DNA of 27,875 bases from NCBI GenBank assembly GCA_027061425.1, contig JALSUN010000001.1, positions 1 to 27,875 on the forward strand, written 5' to 3'. The DNA comes from Helicobacteraceae bacterium (lineage in GTDB: Bacteria; Campylobacterota; Campylobacteria; Campylobacterales; Sulfurimonadaceae). Positions 16,447 through 23,131 of this stretch are shown piece by piece. Both the position numbers and the translations under genes were made by a program. The first letter of the stretch is position 1, and each line of letters begins with the position of its first letter. The notes beneath the pieces are model-generated. The model was not told the DNA's origin. It ran no database searches and saw only the letters and a program-made list of their open reading frames with translations.

Positions 16447-17811
16447 ATGCGTAAAAAGTCTAAAATGGGTTCTATGATGGTCACTACCATCTTCTTAGCG
16501 ATTATAGGTGGGGTGGTCTATCTTTATAACTCAGCCATGTTTGAGAGAGAAAAACCGGTTATTACGATAGAAAATGATGGGTATTGGAACCTTCGTGCAC
16601 CTCTTAAAATTAATATTGATGATGCCAGTGGTCTTTTAGAATATAAGGTAACACTTTATAGTGGTGATGAGAGTTTTGTGTTGGCAGACGAACGGTTTGC
16701 AACACCTGCTGAAAATCAGAAATTAGAGCTAAAAACACCCAAACGTGCTTATGCACTAAAAAGTAAAGAGGTTCGTGTAGAGATTACGGCTACAGATGCA
16801 AGTAAGTGGAACTTCTTTACCGGTAATGGTGCCAAGAAAGAGGTGACGTTACAGATAGATAAAAGACGTCCTTATCTCTCTACTATCGCTTCGTCATACA
16901 GAATTATAAAAGGTGGTACGGCAGTCGTTGTCTTTAAAGCTGAAGACACCAACATGGAATCTTTTTATGTTGAGACAAATTTTGGTAAAAAGTTTATAGC
17001 TCAGCCTTTTTATAAAGAGGGCTATTATGTGACACTGATCGCTTGGCCTGTGACCGAGCCTACATTTAGAGCAACAATCGTTGCCACTGACAGTGCAGGA
17101 AATGTGGCGAAGTCTTTAGTACCTGTAATCCCTTATAACAAAAAATATAAGGTCTCTAAGATTAAACTGAGCGACCGTTTCCTTAATGGTAAAGTCTCTG
17201 AACTTGCTTATGCTTACGGTGTAGATGACAGTGCCGGTATTATAGAGCGTTTTAAGTATGTTAATGAAGAGATGCGTCATGACAACGAAGAAGTGATTCA
17301 TGATCTGACCTCTAAGGTGAGTGACTCTATGGTGAGAAGTCTTCCTATCAAAAAGATGTATCCACTTAAAAACGCACAAGTTGTTGCACAGTTTGGAGAC
17401 CACCGCATCTACTACTATCAAGGTGAAGAGGTCTCTGAAGCGTATCATTTAGGTTTAGACCTTGCAAGCAATGCGATGTCTCCTATAAAAAGTCAAAATC
17501 CTGCGACAGTGGTTTATGGACAAGAAAATGGCATCTACGGTAATATGCTTGCACTTTACCATGGCTTAGGTCTTTACACCATTTATGGACACTGTTCTAC
17601 GCAGCTAGTCAAAGAGGGCGACAGCGTACGCTCTAATGAAGTGATAGCAAAAACAGGTCGTAGTGGTTATGCGATGGGTGATCACCTTCACTTTGGTGTT
17701 TTAGTTCAAGGTATCGAAGTACGTCCTCAAGAGTGGATGGACCAAGACTGGATCCGTAAAAGTATTACCGGTCCTATGCGTGAAGCGAGAAAGTTAATTA
17801 ACCAGCGATAA
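16447..17811 (+). CDS. M23 (LytM-type) zinc metallopeptidase, membrane-anchored
   Basis: This 454-residue protein has one N-terminal membrane segment (about 10-27), a long beta-rich periplasmic region, and a C-terminal M23 domain. The zinc ligands are visible: His334 and Asp338 (HLGLD), His415 (HLHFG), with His382 (YGHC) and His413 as catalytic His. Such enzymes cut peptidoglycan cross-links, and in Campylobacterota they help set cell shape. AAGGAG precedes the ATG, which touches the DHH-gene stop. From memory, the C. jejuni homologue lies directly before lpxC; here 3 kb intervenes. Confidence 0.93.
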   Translation: MRKKSKMGSMMVTTIFLAIIGGVVYLYNSAMFEREKPVITIENDGYWNLRAPLKINIDDASGLLEYKVTLYSGDESFVLADERFATPAENQKLELKTPKRAYALKSKEVRVEITATDASKWNFFTGNGAKKEVTLQIDKRRPYLSTIASSYRIIKGGTAVVVFKAEDTNMESFYVETNFGKKFIAQPFYKEGYYVTLIAWPVTEPTFRATIVATDSAGNVAKSLVPVIPYNKKYKVSKIKLSDRFLNGKVSELAYAYGVDDSAGIIERFKYVNEEMRHDNEEVIHDLTSKVSDSMVRSLPIKKMYPLKNAQVVAQFGDHRIYYYQGEEVSEAYHLGLDLASNAMSPIKSQNPATVVYGQENGIYGNMLALYHGLGLYTIYGHCSTQLVKEGDSVRSNEVIAKTGRSGYAMGDHLHFGVLVQGIEVRPQEWMDQDWIRKSITGPMREARKLINQR

Positions 17812-18025
17812 AGTCGGGAAGAGGGTAAGGGTGACTGACATTTTTGTGCTTTAGCATCCGTTTTACTTTTATGAAAGGAGCCATCAGCTTGGTGCTTTTC
17901 TTAGAAGAAGTCGCTGATATAAGCGGTCTCAATACCTGTATCAGCTAAACAGAACGCAAACAGTCCATGGAGATATAGGACTTGGTACTATTTTTCCATT
18001 AATCTACTTTTTAAAATTTTTGTTC
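17812..18025. other. gene-free stretch after the M23 gene
   Basis: I see no supported gene here. The minus strand holds a 48-codon stop-to-stop frame ending at 17798, inside the M23 3' end, with no ribosome binding site. GCTGATA (17913-17919) and TATCAGC (17939-17945) form a 7-bp inverted repeat with a 19-nt loop and no T run. No clear terminator for the nadA-M23 operon is visible. Confidence 0.5.
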
Positions 18026-18031
18026 TACAAT
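18026..18031 (+). promoter_or_regulatory. -10 element of the riboswitch/CAP-lipoprotein transcript
   Basis: TACAAT is a one-mismatch -10 that would start transcription near 18038, just before the 5' strand of the riboswitch. The upstream 40 nt are AT-rich with no clear -35. The spacing to the aptamer is the main support. Confidence 0.5.
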
Positions 18032-18040
18032 AAATAGCCA

Positions 18041-18139
18041 TATAGGAGAAAAAGCCAAACCCATCGCGAGATGGGGACGGAAAGCCAAGGGTCTCAAATG
18101 AGATAGCTGGGTTGCCTCTTTTTACAACTTCTCCTTATA
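18041..18139 (+). promoter_or_regulatory. cyclic di-GMP-I (GEMM-I) riboswitch aptamer
   Basis: The core matches the GEMM-I consensus: GCCAAACC (18054-18061), a P1b hairpin CCCATC-GCGA-GATGGG (18060-18075) with a GNRA tetraloop, GGGACGGAAAGCC (18074-18086), a P2 hairpin GTCTC/GAGAT, and TAGCTGGGTTGCC (18104-18116). Aligned to V. cholerae Vc2 by eye, the ligand-contacting G20 is G18054, A47 is A18081 and C92 is C18115, so cyclic di-GMP rather than cGAMP is expected. Vc2 G21 and C46 become C18055 and G18080, which reads as a compensatory change. TATAGGAGAA (18041-18050) can pair with 18129-18139, enclosing the aptamer. Confidence 0.9.
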
Positions 18140-18165
18140 TTGAAGATAAATAGTAAATAAGGAGT
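18131..18165 (+). promoter_or_regulatory. riboswitch expression platform: Shine-Dalgarno sequestering hairpin
   Basis: CTCCTTAT (18131-18138) is perfectly complementary to ATAAGGAG (18157-18164), which contains the Shine-Dalgarno of the next gene, 7 nt before its ATG. The same CTCCTTAT is needed for the helix with 18041-18050 that closes the aptamer, so the two pairings exclude each other. The simplest reading is a translational ON switch: ligand favours the aptamer helix and frees the Shine-Dalgarno. Pairing is seen; the direction of control is inferred. Confidence 0.65.
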
Positions 18166-18171
18166 AATATA

Positions 18172-19347
18172 ATGAAGATTTCTCATGTACTGATACTGAA
18201 ATTCTTTTTCGCTTTTACGATGGTGCTATGGCTTGGAGGCTGTAGTGAAAATGCTGATGAGCAGAAAACAGAAAATTTCGTCAAATATGAACAAAGCACG
18301 CTCTACACAGGAACTTTTGTCGATGCGCCTGTCAAAGGTCTAAAGTATGAAACAAAGACCCAAAGCGGCTATACTGACGAAAAAGGAAAGTTCCAATATA
18401 CAGAGAATGAATATATAGCTTTTTATCTTGGTGACCTTTTTCTTGGACAAGTTAAAGCCAGAAAACTTATTACGCCCTATACTCTAAGAGGAGACTCTCC
18501 TTCATCACCGACATATCACACTGTAAATATTGCTATTTTGTTACAAAACTGCGATAGAGATACACGAGATGCATATATTGATGTTGATGATTTCAAAAAC
18601 TACCAATTTGGCAATGCAATTGATCTTGATGATGCTCCAGATGACTTCATAAACGAACTTAGAAATGAAGGTTTCTCTATAAGTATAGACAAAGAGAGTG
18701 CCCTGAAAAATCTCAACATTACCCTTGGATTTGTAGCATCGGACGAAGGTGACGATAGAGCTGATGATCAGTCGGATGACGGTGATGATGGTCAAGGAGA
18801 TGATGGGGCTGATGATCAAGCAGACGATGGAGACAATAATCAAACAGATAGCTTTGTTATTCCAGCGATATCAAGCCAACAAAAAAAAGAGTTTCTTGAT
18901 GCAGTCAATGCAGCAAGAGCACAAGAACAAGATTGTGGAGTGTATGGCAAAAAACCAGCTGTAGGTACACTTAAATGGAATGATAAACTTTATAAAGCTG
19001 CCTATACCTACAACTATGATATGGTTCACGGTAATGCTTGGCACCATAGAGGCTCCAACACTGACAGTGATATAGTTGCCCAAGCAGAGCACTTAGGTGA
19101 AGGCAGCCACATGCGAGACAGGATAGAATATTATAAGTATGATTTTTATTATATTGGTGAAAATATCGCAAAAGGGTATCAAAGCGTGAGTGATGTGGTT
19201 GCAGGATGGATTGACAGTGACGGACACTGTAAAAACCTTATGGATCCGCATTTTACAGAACTTGGCATGTCACTCCTTGAAAGTGATGATTCTAATGATC
19301 ACTACGGCAAATACTGGACACAGGATTTTGGTCAACCAAAATATTAA
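18172..19347 (+). CDS. CAP/SCP-domain lipoprotein with Asp-rich linker
   Basis: This 391-residue protein has a lipoprotein signal (lipobox LGGC, Cys24). An N-terminal beta-rich domain (about 46-190) reads TFVDAPVKGLKYETK and GYTDEKGKFQY, a module found in secreted proteins of marine bacteria. A linker (191-226) is almost wholly Asp, Gly, Gln and Ala, with the 9-mers ADDQSDDGD and ADDQADDGD repeated. The C-terminal CAP domain (about 236-391) has FLDAVNAARAQ, IGENIAKGYQSV, VAGWIDSDGHCKNLM and FTELGMS. CAP proteins are secreted; bacterial roles are poorly defined. The Asp-rich linker could bind calcium. Translation is probably controlled by the upstream cyclic di-GMP riboswitch. Confidence 0.9.
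   Translation: MKISHVLILKFFFAFTMVLWLGGCSENADEQKTENFVKYEQSTLYTGTFVDAPVKGLKYETKTQSGYTDEKGKFQYTENEYIAFYLGDLFLGQVKARKLITPYTLRGDSPSSPTYHTVNIAILLQNCDRDTRDAYIDVDDFKNYQFGNAIDLDDAPDDFINELRNEGFSISIDKESALKNLNITLGFVASDEGDDRADDQSDDGDDGQGDDGADDQADDGDNNQTDSFVIPAISSQQKKEFLDAVNAARAQEQDCGVYGKKPAVGTLKWNDKLYKAAYTYNYDMVHGNAWHHRGSNTDSDIVAQAEHLGEGSHMRDRIEYYKYDFYYIGENIAKGYQSVSDVVAGWIDSDGHCKNLMDPHFTELGMSLLESDDSNDHYGKYWTQDFGQPKY
18760..18834 (+). repeat. internal duplication in the Asp-rich linker
   Basis: Two copies of a 27-nt unit starting GCTGATGATCA lie at 18760-18786 and 18808-18834, 48 nt apart. They encode ADDQSDDGD and ADDQADDGD. The sequence between is also GAT-rich, so the linker length could vary by replication slippage between strains. 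Confidence 0.7.
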
Positions 19348-19638
19348 GAAAAAACAATATTATGGATATTGTTTATAAAATATTCTAGAGATTTTTTTCT
19401 GCTTACACTACTGTATGCAATATGCAATAAGGGGGGGGGCTGGTTACACCTGTCTCCTAGCAACTGTAAGTCATCTCGTTCAGACTTTTAAATCCTTCCT
19501 AAAATTGTAATAAAAGATCCACCATCTTACTCTGTGTTAATTTAGTAGTTGTGCGAAAACCGTATAGCAGTTAGAAAATAAGTTTAAATCGTTAATTTTA
19601 AAAATGTAGGCTTCTTATCATTTTTAAAATATATACGT
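19348..19638. other. gene-free stretch with G9 tract after the CAP gene
   Basis: No supported gene. AAACAATAT/ATATTGTTT (19352-19374) is a 9-bp AT-rich hairpin just after the CAP stop, with a T7 run 17 nt later, a weak terminator candidate. Nine G lie at 19431-19439. The frame through them reads KGGGWLHLSPSNCKSSRSDF and then stops (about 19429-19491), faintly like the end of a formylglycine-generating-enzyme (SUMF1) domain, with no start or upstream coding region. Confidence 0.45.
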
Positions 19639-19639
19639 T

Positions 19640-19658
19640 ACAAATGATATTCATTTTG
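19640..19658 (+). promoter_or_regulatory. Fur box overlapping the OMP promoter
   Basis: AATGATATTCATT (19643-19655) matches 12 of 13 central bases of the classical Fur consensus AATGATAATCATT, and the 19-bp window matches at 13 positions. It covers the expected -35 region of the promoter at 19670-19678, the usual geometry for iron-dependent repression by Fur. Confidence 0.65.
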
Positions 19659-19669
19659 TTCTGTATTCT

Positions 19670-19678
19670 TGCTATTAT
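19670..19678 (+). promoter_or_regulatory. extended -10 promoter of the beta-barrel gene
   Basis: TGCTATTAT is an extended -10 (TGN plus TATTAT) about 30 nt before the start codon of the outer-membrane protein. The -35 position (19650-19655, TTCATT) falls inside the Fur-box match. Confidence 0.65.
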
Positions 19679-19709
19679 AGGTGCTTAATAATTTTAAAAA
19701 AGGTGATTT

Positions 19710-20387
19710 ATGAAAAAAATTACAATGGCATTAAGTTTAGTTTCTTTGGTCTTGTCCACAACAGTTATAGCGGAAGAGACAGCTACAAAAGTTGATGGGT
19801 TTTATGCAGGTCTTGGTGGCGGTGTTACTTTTAACGGCGCAGTCTTAACTAAAGGTGATTATGTTTCAGATGGTACGAACAGCTATGATGTTTCAAAAGT
19901 TGGCGATTCTTCTGCCGGATATGTTATTTATGGCGGATATCAGTTTAACAAAATCATAGCGGTAGAAGCATCCTTTACAGATTATGGATCATTTTCAGAT
20001 GATATAAAAAGTAAAAATGGGTTGTTAACAAGGACTTTCAAAACAGATCCTATGGCTGGATCTGTCTATGCAAATGCAGGTTATACTTTTGGTAATGGTC
20101 TACGTCCATTTGGAGAATTGGGTCTAGGGTATATGACAAGTAATCAGTCTGATAACCTTGATCGTCTAAACAACTTTAATGATAGTTTTATGACGTTTCA
20201 TTGGGGTGCTGGTCTAGAATATGCACCAGTCTCTTTTAATGGATTTGGTTTTCGTGTTGCTTATACAGGAGATATGAATGCAGACTATAATGCAGTAGCA
20301 AGTGATGAAAATGATCATATAGATAAACACGCTATGTTAATGCGCTACTATGGTATGCTTTATGTGGGTGCACAGTATAAGTTTTAA
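19710..20387 (+). CDS. outer-membrane beta-barrel protein (OmpA-like/PF13505 type)
   Basis: This 225-residue protein has a signal peptide (about 1-21, ending VIA) and a mature part made of short alternating strands: GFYAGLGGGVTF, YVIYGGYQF, VEASFTDYG, GSVYANAGYTF, RPFGELGLGYM, FHWGAGLEYA, FRVAYTGD and MLYVGAQYKF. It ends in aromatic Phe. This fits an eight-strand barrel of the OmpA/OmpX-like class with no peptidoglycan-binding domain. AAAGGTG precedes the ATG. A Fur-box match over the promoter suggests induction when iron is scarce. It may be an adhesin or porin-like protein; the cargo, if any, is unknown. Confidence 0.88.
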   Translation: MKKITMALSLVSLVLSTTVIAEETATKVDGFYAGLGGGVTFNGAVLTKGDYVSDGTNSYDVSKVGDSSAGYVIYGGYQFNKIIAVEASFTDYGSFSDDIKSKNGLLTRTFKTDPMAGSVYANAGYTFGNGLRPFGELGLGYMTSNQSDNLDRLNNFNDSFMTFHWGAGLEYAPVSFNGFGFRVAYTGDMNADYNAVASDENDHIDKHAMLMRYYGMLYVGAQYKF

Positions 20388-20416
20388 CAAAACTTATAGT
20401 GCATTTTGACTTTTTT
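20370..20416 (+). terminator. intrinsic terminator of the beta-barrel gene
   Basis: TATAAGTTTT (20376-20385) and AAAACTTATA (20389-20398) form a perfect 10-bp stem with a 3-nt loop. It is extended by GCAC/GTGC across a 2-nt bulge and followed by ATTTTGACTTTTTT. The stem includes the stop codon. Confidence 0.8.
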
Positions 20417-20801
20417 AAATTTGACTGCAAATATATTTCTATGGCTAAAGAGTCTCTTTTCAGGTGAAAACTAGTTATAGGTTTAGCCACTTCAGTATCA
20501 ATTCCATTGATAAATCACAAATGGGATTGGTGCAAAATCTCTTAAAGACAATGATATAATCAGCTTATAAAACCTTATAAAGTATTCATTACAGTTTTCT
20601 AAATAAAATAATAAGGGCCTATCTGATGAATATTTCTAGAAAATATTATTGCTTAATAACCACTGTTTAAACAAATTTAACTGTAAGAAAATATATTAGC
20701 TGACGTTAAATATTTACAGATTTCGAGCTTAGAAAGCTTGCCTAAGACTTTATTCATTGGACGCACTTTAGATGTTGAGGTTTGCATGTCAAGATATTCG
20801 C
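20417..20801. other. gene-free AT-rich stretch before lpxC
   Basis: No supported gene on the plus strand. TATAAT at 20555-20560 is an isolated -10-like hexamer. TTTCTAGAAA (20633-20642) is a perfect short palindrome. On the minus strand, a frame at 20677-20790 reads MQTSTSKVRPMNKVLGKLSK and onward with protein-like composition, but with no ribosome binding site or family match I can name, so it may be gene debris. Confidence 0.4.
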
Positions 20802-20807
20802 TATAAT
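20802..20807 (+). promoter_or_regulatory. -10 element of the lpxC operon
   Basis: TATAAT lies 52 nt before the lpxC GTG. A 5-bp hairpin TGCCA/TGGCA (20822-20838) sits in the resulting leader. No consensus -35 is seen. It gives the lpxC run its own start after the interrupted region. Confidence 0.6.
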
Positions 20808-20859
20808 AATGCAATTTATTTTGCCATAAATATTGGCAGAGCCTTTTGCAAGGAAGACA

Positions 20860-21744
20860 GTGACACAAACAACAATTAAAAAAGCAGTAGAACTAGTAGG
20901 GATCGGCCTTCATAAAGGTAATCCTGTGCGTCTGCGTCTTGAACCTTTAGAAGCCAACAGTGGCATCATTTTTCATCGTAAAGACGTAGGTGTCTCTATA
21001 CCTCTAAAACCTGAAAACGTAGTGGACACTAAGATGGCTACTGTTATAGGACGAGAAGGCTACTTCATCTCTACCATTGAACACCTGCTCTCTGCGGTTT
21101 ATGCTTATGGCATAGACAACCTTCGTATTATTGTAGATGCTGACGAAATTCCTGTAATGGATGGGTCAAGTGCCAGTTTCTGTATCTTGTTAGATGAAGC
21201 GGGGATTAAAAACCTTGAAGCACCTAAAAAGATCATTCGTATCCGTAAAGAGGTAAGTGTTAAAGAGGGTGACAAGTATGTTAAGCTTTTTCCTTCGGAT
21301 GCCTTACAGTATGACTTTACCATTAAGTTTTCACATCCTGTAATCGCTGAGCAGAGTTTTGTGTTGAACTTTAACAAGGTGAACTACAAACATGAGATCT
21401 CTCGTGCCAGAACTTTTGGTTTTTTACACGAGATGCAATACCTACAGTCTAAAGGTCTTGCCTTAGGTGCGAGTCTGGACAATGCGATAGGTCTTGATGA
21501 CAAAAAAGTGATGAACCCTGAAGGCTTGCGTTATACTGATGAGTTTGTGCGTCATAAGATTTTAGATGCTATAGGTGATATGTCTCTGCTCGGTCTTAAC
21601 TTCATCGGCTCTTATGAGGCCTTTGCAGGAAGTCATGATCTTAACCACAAGTTGACACTGGCACTTCTGAAAGACCCTGAAAACTATGAAGTCGTTGAAC
21701 TAAGTGGTGCGCAAGAGAAGGAGATGGCAAAAGCTTATGCATGA
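20860..21744 (+). CDS. lpxC: UDP-3-O-acyl-N-acetylglucosamine deacetylase
   Basis: This 294-residue protein is LpxC, the zinc deacetylase that commits UDP-acyl-GlcNAc to lipid A. The zinc ligands are His75 (TIEHLLSA), His232 and Asp236 (FVRHKILDAIGD), with catalytic His259 (GSHDLNHKL); MDGSSASF is also conserved. The reading frame stays open to a TTG at 20833, but I chose the GTG at 20860: AAGGAAG lies just upstream, and the N-terminus (TIKKAVELVGIGLHKGNPV) then matches the family. It overlaps the next gene by 8 nt. Confidence 0.96.
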   Translation: MTQTTIKKAVELVGIGLHKGNPVRLRLEPLEANSGIIFHRKDVGVSIPLKPENVVDTKMATVIGREGYFISTIEHLLSAVYAYGIDNLRIIVDADEIPVMDGSSASFCILLDEAGIKNLEAPKKIIRIRKEVSVKEGDKYVKLFPSDALQYDFTIKFSHPVIAEQSFVLNFNKVNYKHEISRARTFGFLHEMQYLQSKGLALGASLDNAIGLDDKKVMNPEGLRYTDEFVRHKILDAIGDMSLLGLNFIGSYEAFAGSHDLNHKLTLALLKDPENYEVVELSGAQEKEMAKAYA

Positions 21745-22186
21745 TCTTGTTGTGATCGCATTGACCTCGCCGATCATTATAGGGGTCTATAAAGAGGGTG
21801 CTCTGGTTGAACGTATAGAGAGTAGTGAACGCAGTTCGGAAATACTTCCTGAACTTTTTAAAAGCATTTTAGAAAAATATGAACTCAGACATATTGTTTA
21901 TGCAAATGGTCCGGGAAGTTTTATGGCGATTAAAGTAAGCTTTATTTTTTTGCGTACACTCTGTATTGTCAAAAAAATCACCCTTTTAGCAACAGATGCC
22001 TTTTACTTTAACAACAATGCCCCCATAAAAGCAGTTGGAAAGCTCTATTTTGTTAAAAATAGGGATAAGATAGAGACAGTGTCGCTCAAAGAAGCCCCCG
22101 TGATGGAATTTACACTGCCTCAACAGTTGAAACTCGAAGATTTTAGTGAAGAAAATGCGCCCTTTTATGGCATTGGCGCTGTTTAA
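21737..22186 (+). CDS. short TsaB-like protein (tRNA t6A synthesis partner)
   Basis: This 149-residue protein resembles the N-terminal half of TsaB: an opening strand VVIALTSPIIIGVYKEG, then VYANGPGSFMAIKVSFIFLRT, where TsaB has GPGSFTGLR. TsaB is a non-catalytic actin-like partner of TsaD in making N6-threonylcarbamoyladenosine on tRNA; E. coli TsaB has 231 residues. The N-terminal ATP-site motifs are weak and the C-terminal half is largely missing. The start at 21737 (MHDLVV) is my choice; its nearest AAGGAG is 13 nt away, so it may be coupled to lpxC. From memory, C. jejuni has a similar protein between lpxC and thrB. Confidence 0.7.
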   Translation: MHDLVVIALTSPIIIGVYKEGALVERIESSERSSEILPELFKSILEKYELRHIVYANGPGSFMAIKVSFIFLRTLCIVKKITLLATDAFYFNNNAPIKAVGKLYFVKNRDKIETVSLKEAPVMEFTLPQQLKLEDFSEENAPFYGIGAV

Positions 22187-22199
22187 TTAAGGACTATAA

Positions 22200-23081
22200 G
22201 TGATTATAAGTGTACCCGCTACCAGTGCAAACCTTGGGCCCGGATTTGACTCCTTGGGTCTGGCTGTTAACCTACGCAACCGTGTAGAGTTCAAACCTTC
22301 TCGTTTTTTTAGTGTCAGCATAAAGGGTGAGGGTGAAGGCAACCCTCGTCTTAAAGGTAACAACCTTTTTGTAAGCATCTTTAATGAACACTACAAACGC
22401 CTCACCAACAAACGTCAAAATTACAAGTTTACATTTTTTAACAACATCCCCCTCTCTCGCGGTTTGGGAAGCTCATCGGCTGTTATTGTTGCGGCTATTG
22501 CCACAGCGCATGAAGCAGCAGGCGTTCGTGTCTCTAAAAGACGTATTTTGAACCATGCCCTTGTATATGAAGCTCATCCCGATAACATTACCCCTGCTGT
22601 TATGGGTGGCTTTAACGCAGCAACAGTAGAGAAGCAAAAAGTGTTTTCACAAAAGAAACATCTGCCTGATTACATCAAAGCTGTTGTGGTAATCCCCAAC
22701 AAGCCTATATCTACTGCTAAGTCAAGAACAACCTTGCCACGCTCTTACTCTAAAGAGAATGCAGTCTTTAACCTTTCGCATACTGCATTGACCGTGGCGG
22801 CATTTTTTAATGAGGATTGGGAGATGTTGCGTTTGGCAACACAGGACCGTTTTCATCAAAAAGTACGTATGAAGATGTTACCCGAGCTTTTTTCTATTCA
22901 GAAGACAGCATATGAGCAGGGTGCATTGATGAGTACACTTTCAGGTTCCGGTTCTACTTTTTTCTCTATGGTCTATGATGAAGATGCAAAAAAACTTCAT
23001 GATCTTTTTAGTAAACAGTATCCTGATTATAGGGTGAAAACACTCGATTTTGACAATCATGGAATCATTACAGAACGTTAA
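22200..23081 (+). CDS. thrB: homoserine kinase
   Basis: This 293-residue GHMP kinase starts ISVPATSANLGPGFDSLGLA, the homoserine-kinase N-terminal motif, and has the ATP loop PLSRGLGSSSAVIVAA (about 82-97) and a C-terminal LSGSGSTFFSM glycine motif. It phosphorylates homoserine on the way to threonine. The start is GTG, with AAGGA 6 nt upstream. It lies 13 nt after the tsaB-like gene and is probably part of the lpxC transcript. Confidence 0.95.
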   Translation: MIISVPATSANLGPGFDSLGLAVNLRNRVEFKPSRFFSVSIKGEGEGNPRLKGNNLFVSIFNEHYKRLTNKRQNYKFTFFNNIPLSRGLGSSSAVIVAAIATAHEAAGVRVSKRRILNHALVYEAHPDNITPAVMGGFNAATVEKQKVFSQKKHLPDYIKAVVVIPNKPISTAKSRTTLPRSYSKENAVFNLSHTALTVAAFFNEDWEMLRLATQDRFHQKVRMKMLPELFSIQKTAYEQGALMSTLSGSGSTFFSMVYDEDAKKLHDLFSKQYPDYRVKTLDFDNHGIITER

Positions 23082-23131
23082 AACGTAATGTTACATATAT
23101 AAGACTTACTTTCAAGGAATAATTAGATATA

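Noticed and set aside
17798..17945. Minus-strand 48-codon stop-to-stop frame ending in LPDFIAG, overlapping the M23 3' end.
   Set aside because: No ribosome binding site, no family I recognise and a stop directly upstream; most likely chance or debris.
18054..18116. GEMM-Ib (cGAMP-selective) assignment of the riboswitch.
   Set aside because: The base aligned to Vc2 position 20 is G, not the A that marks cGAMP-selective members.
18742..18850. Asp-rich repeats as an RTX or thrombospondin-3 calcium module.
   Set aside because: No GGxGxD nonapeptides or TSP3 spacing; it is a low-complexity linker with one duplication.
18749..18964. Alternative frames inside the CAP lipoprotein gene (Met/Ile-rich).
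   Set aside because: By-product of the GAT repeats read out of frame; the lipoprotein frame has all recognisable motifs.
20833..20859. Upstream TTG start for lpxC adding nine residues.
   Set aside because: No ribosome binding site before it, and the added residues lie across the leader and Shine-Dalgarno of the better GTG start.
20677..20868. Minus-strand 63-codon frame before lpxC.
   Set aside because: Protein-like composition, but it overlaps the lpxC promoter, leader and start and has no ribosome binding site; kept only as possible debris.
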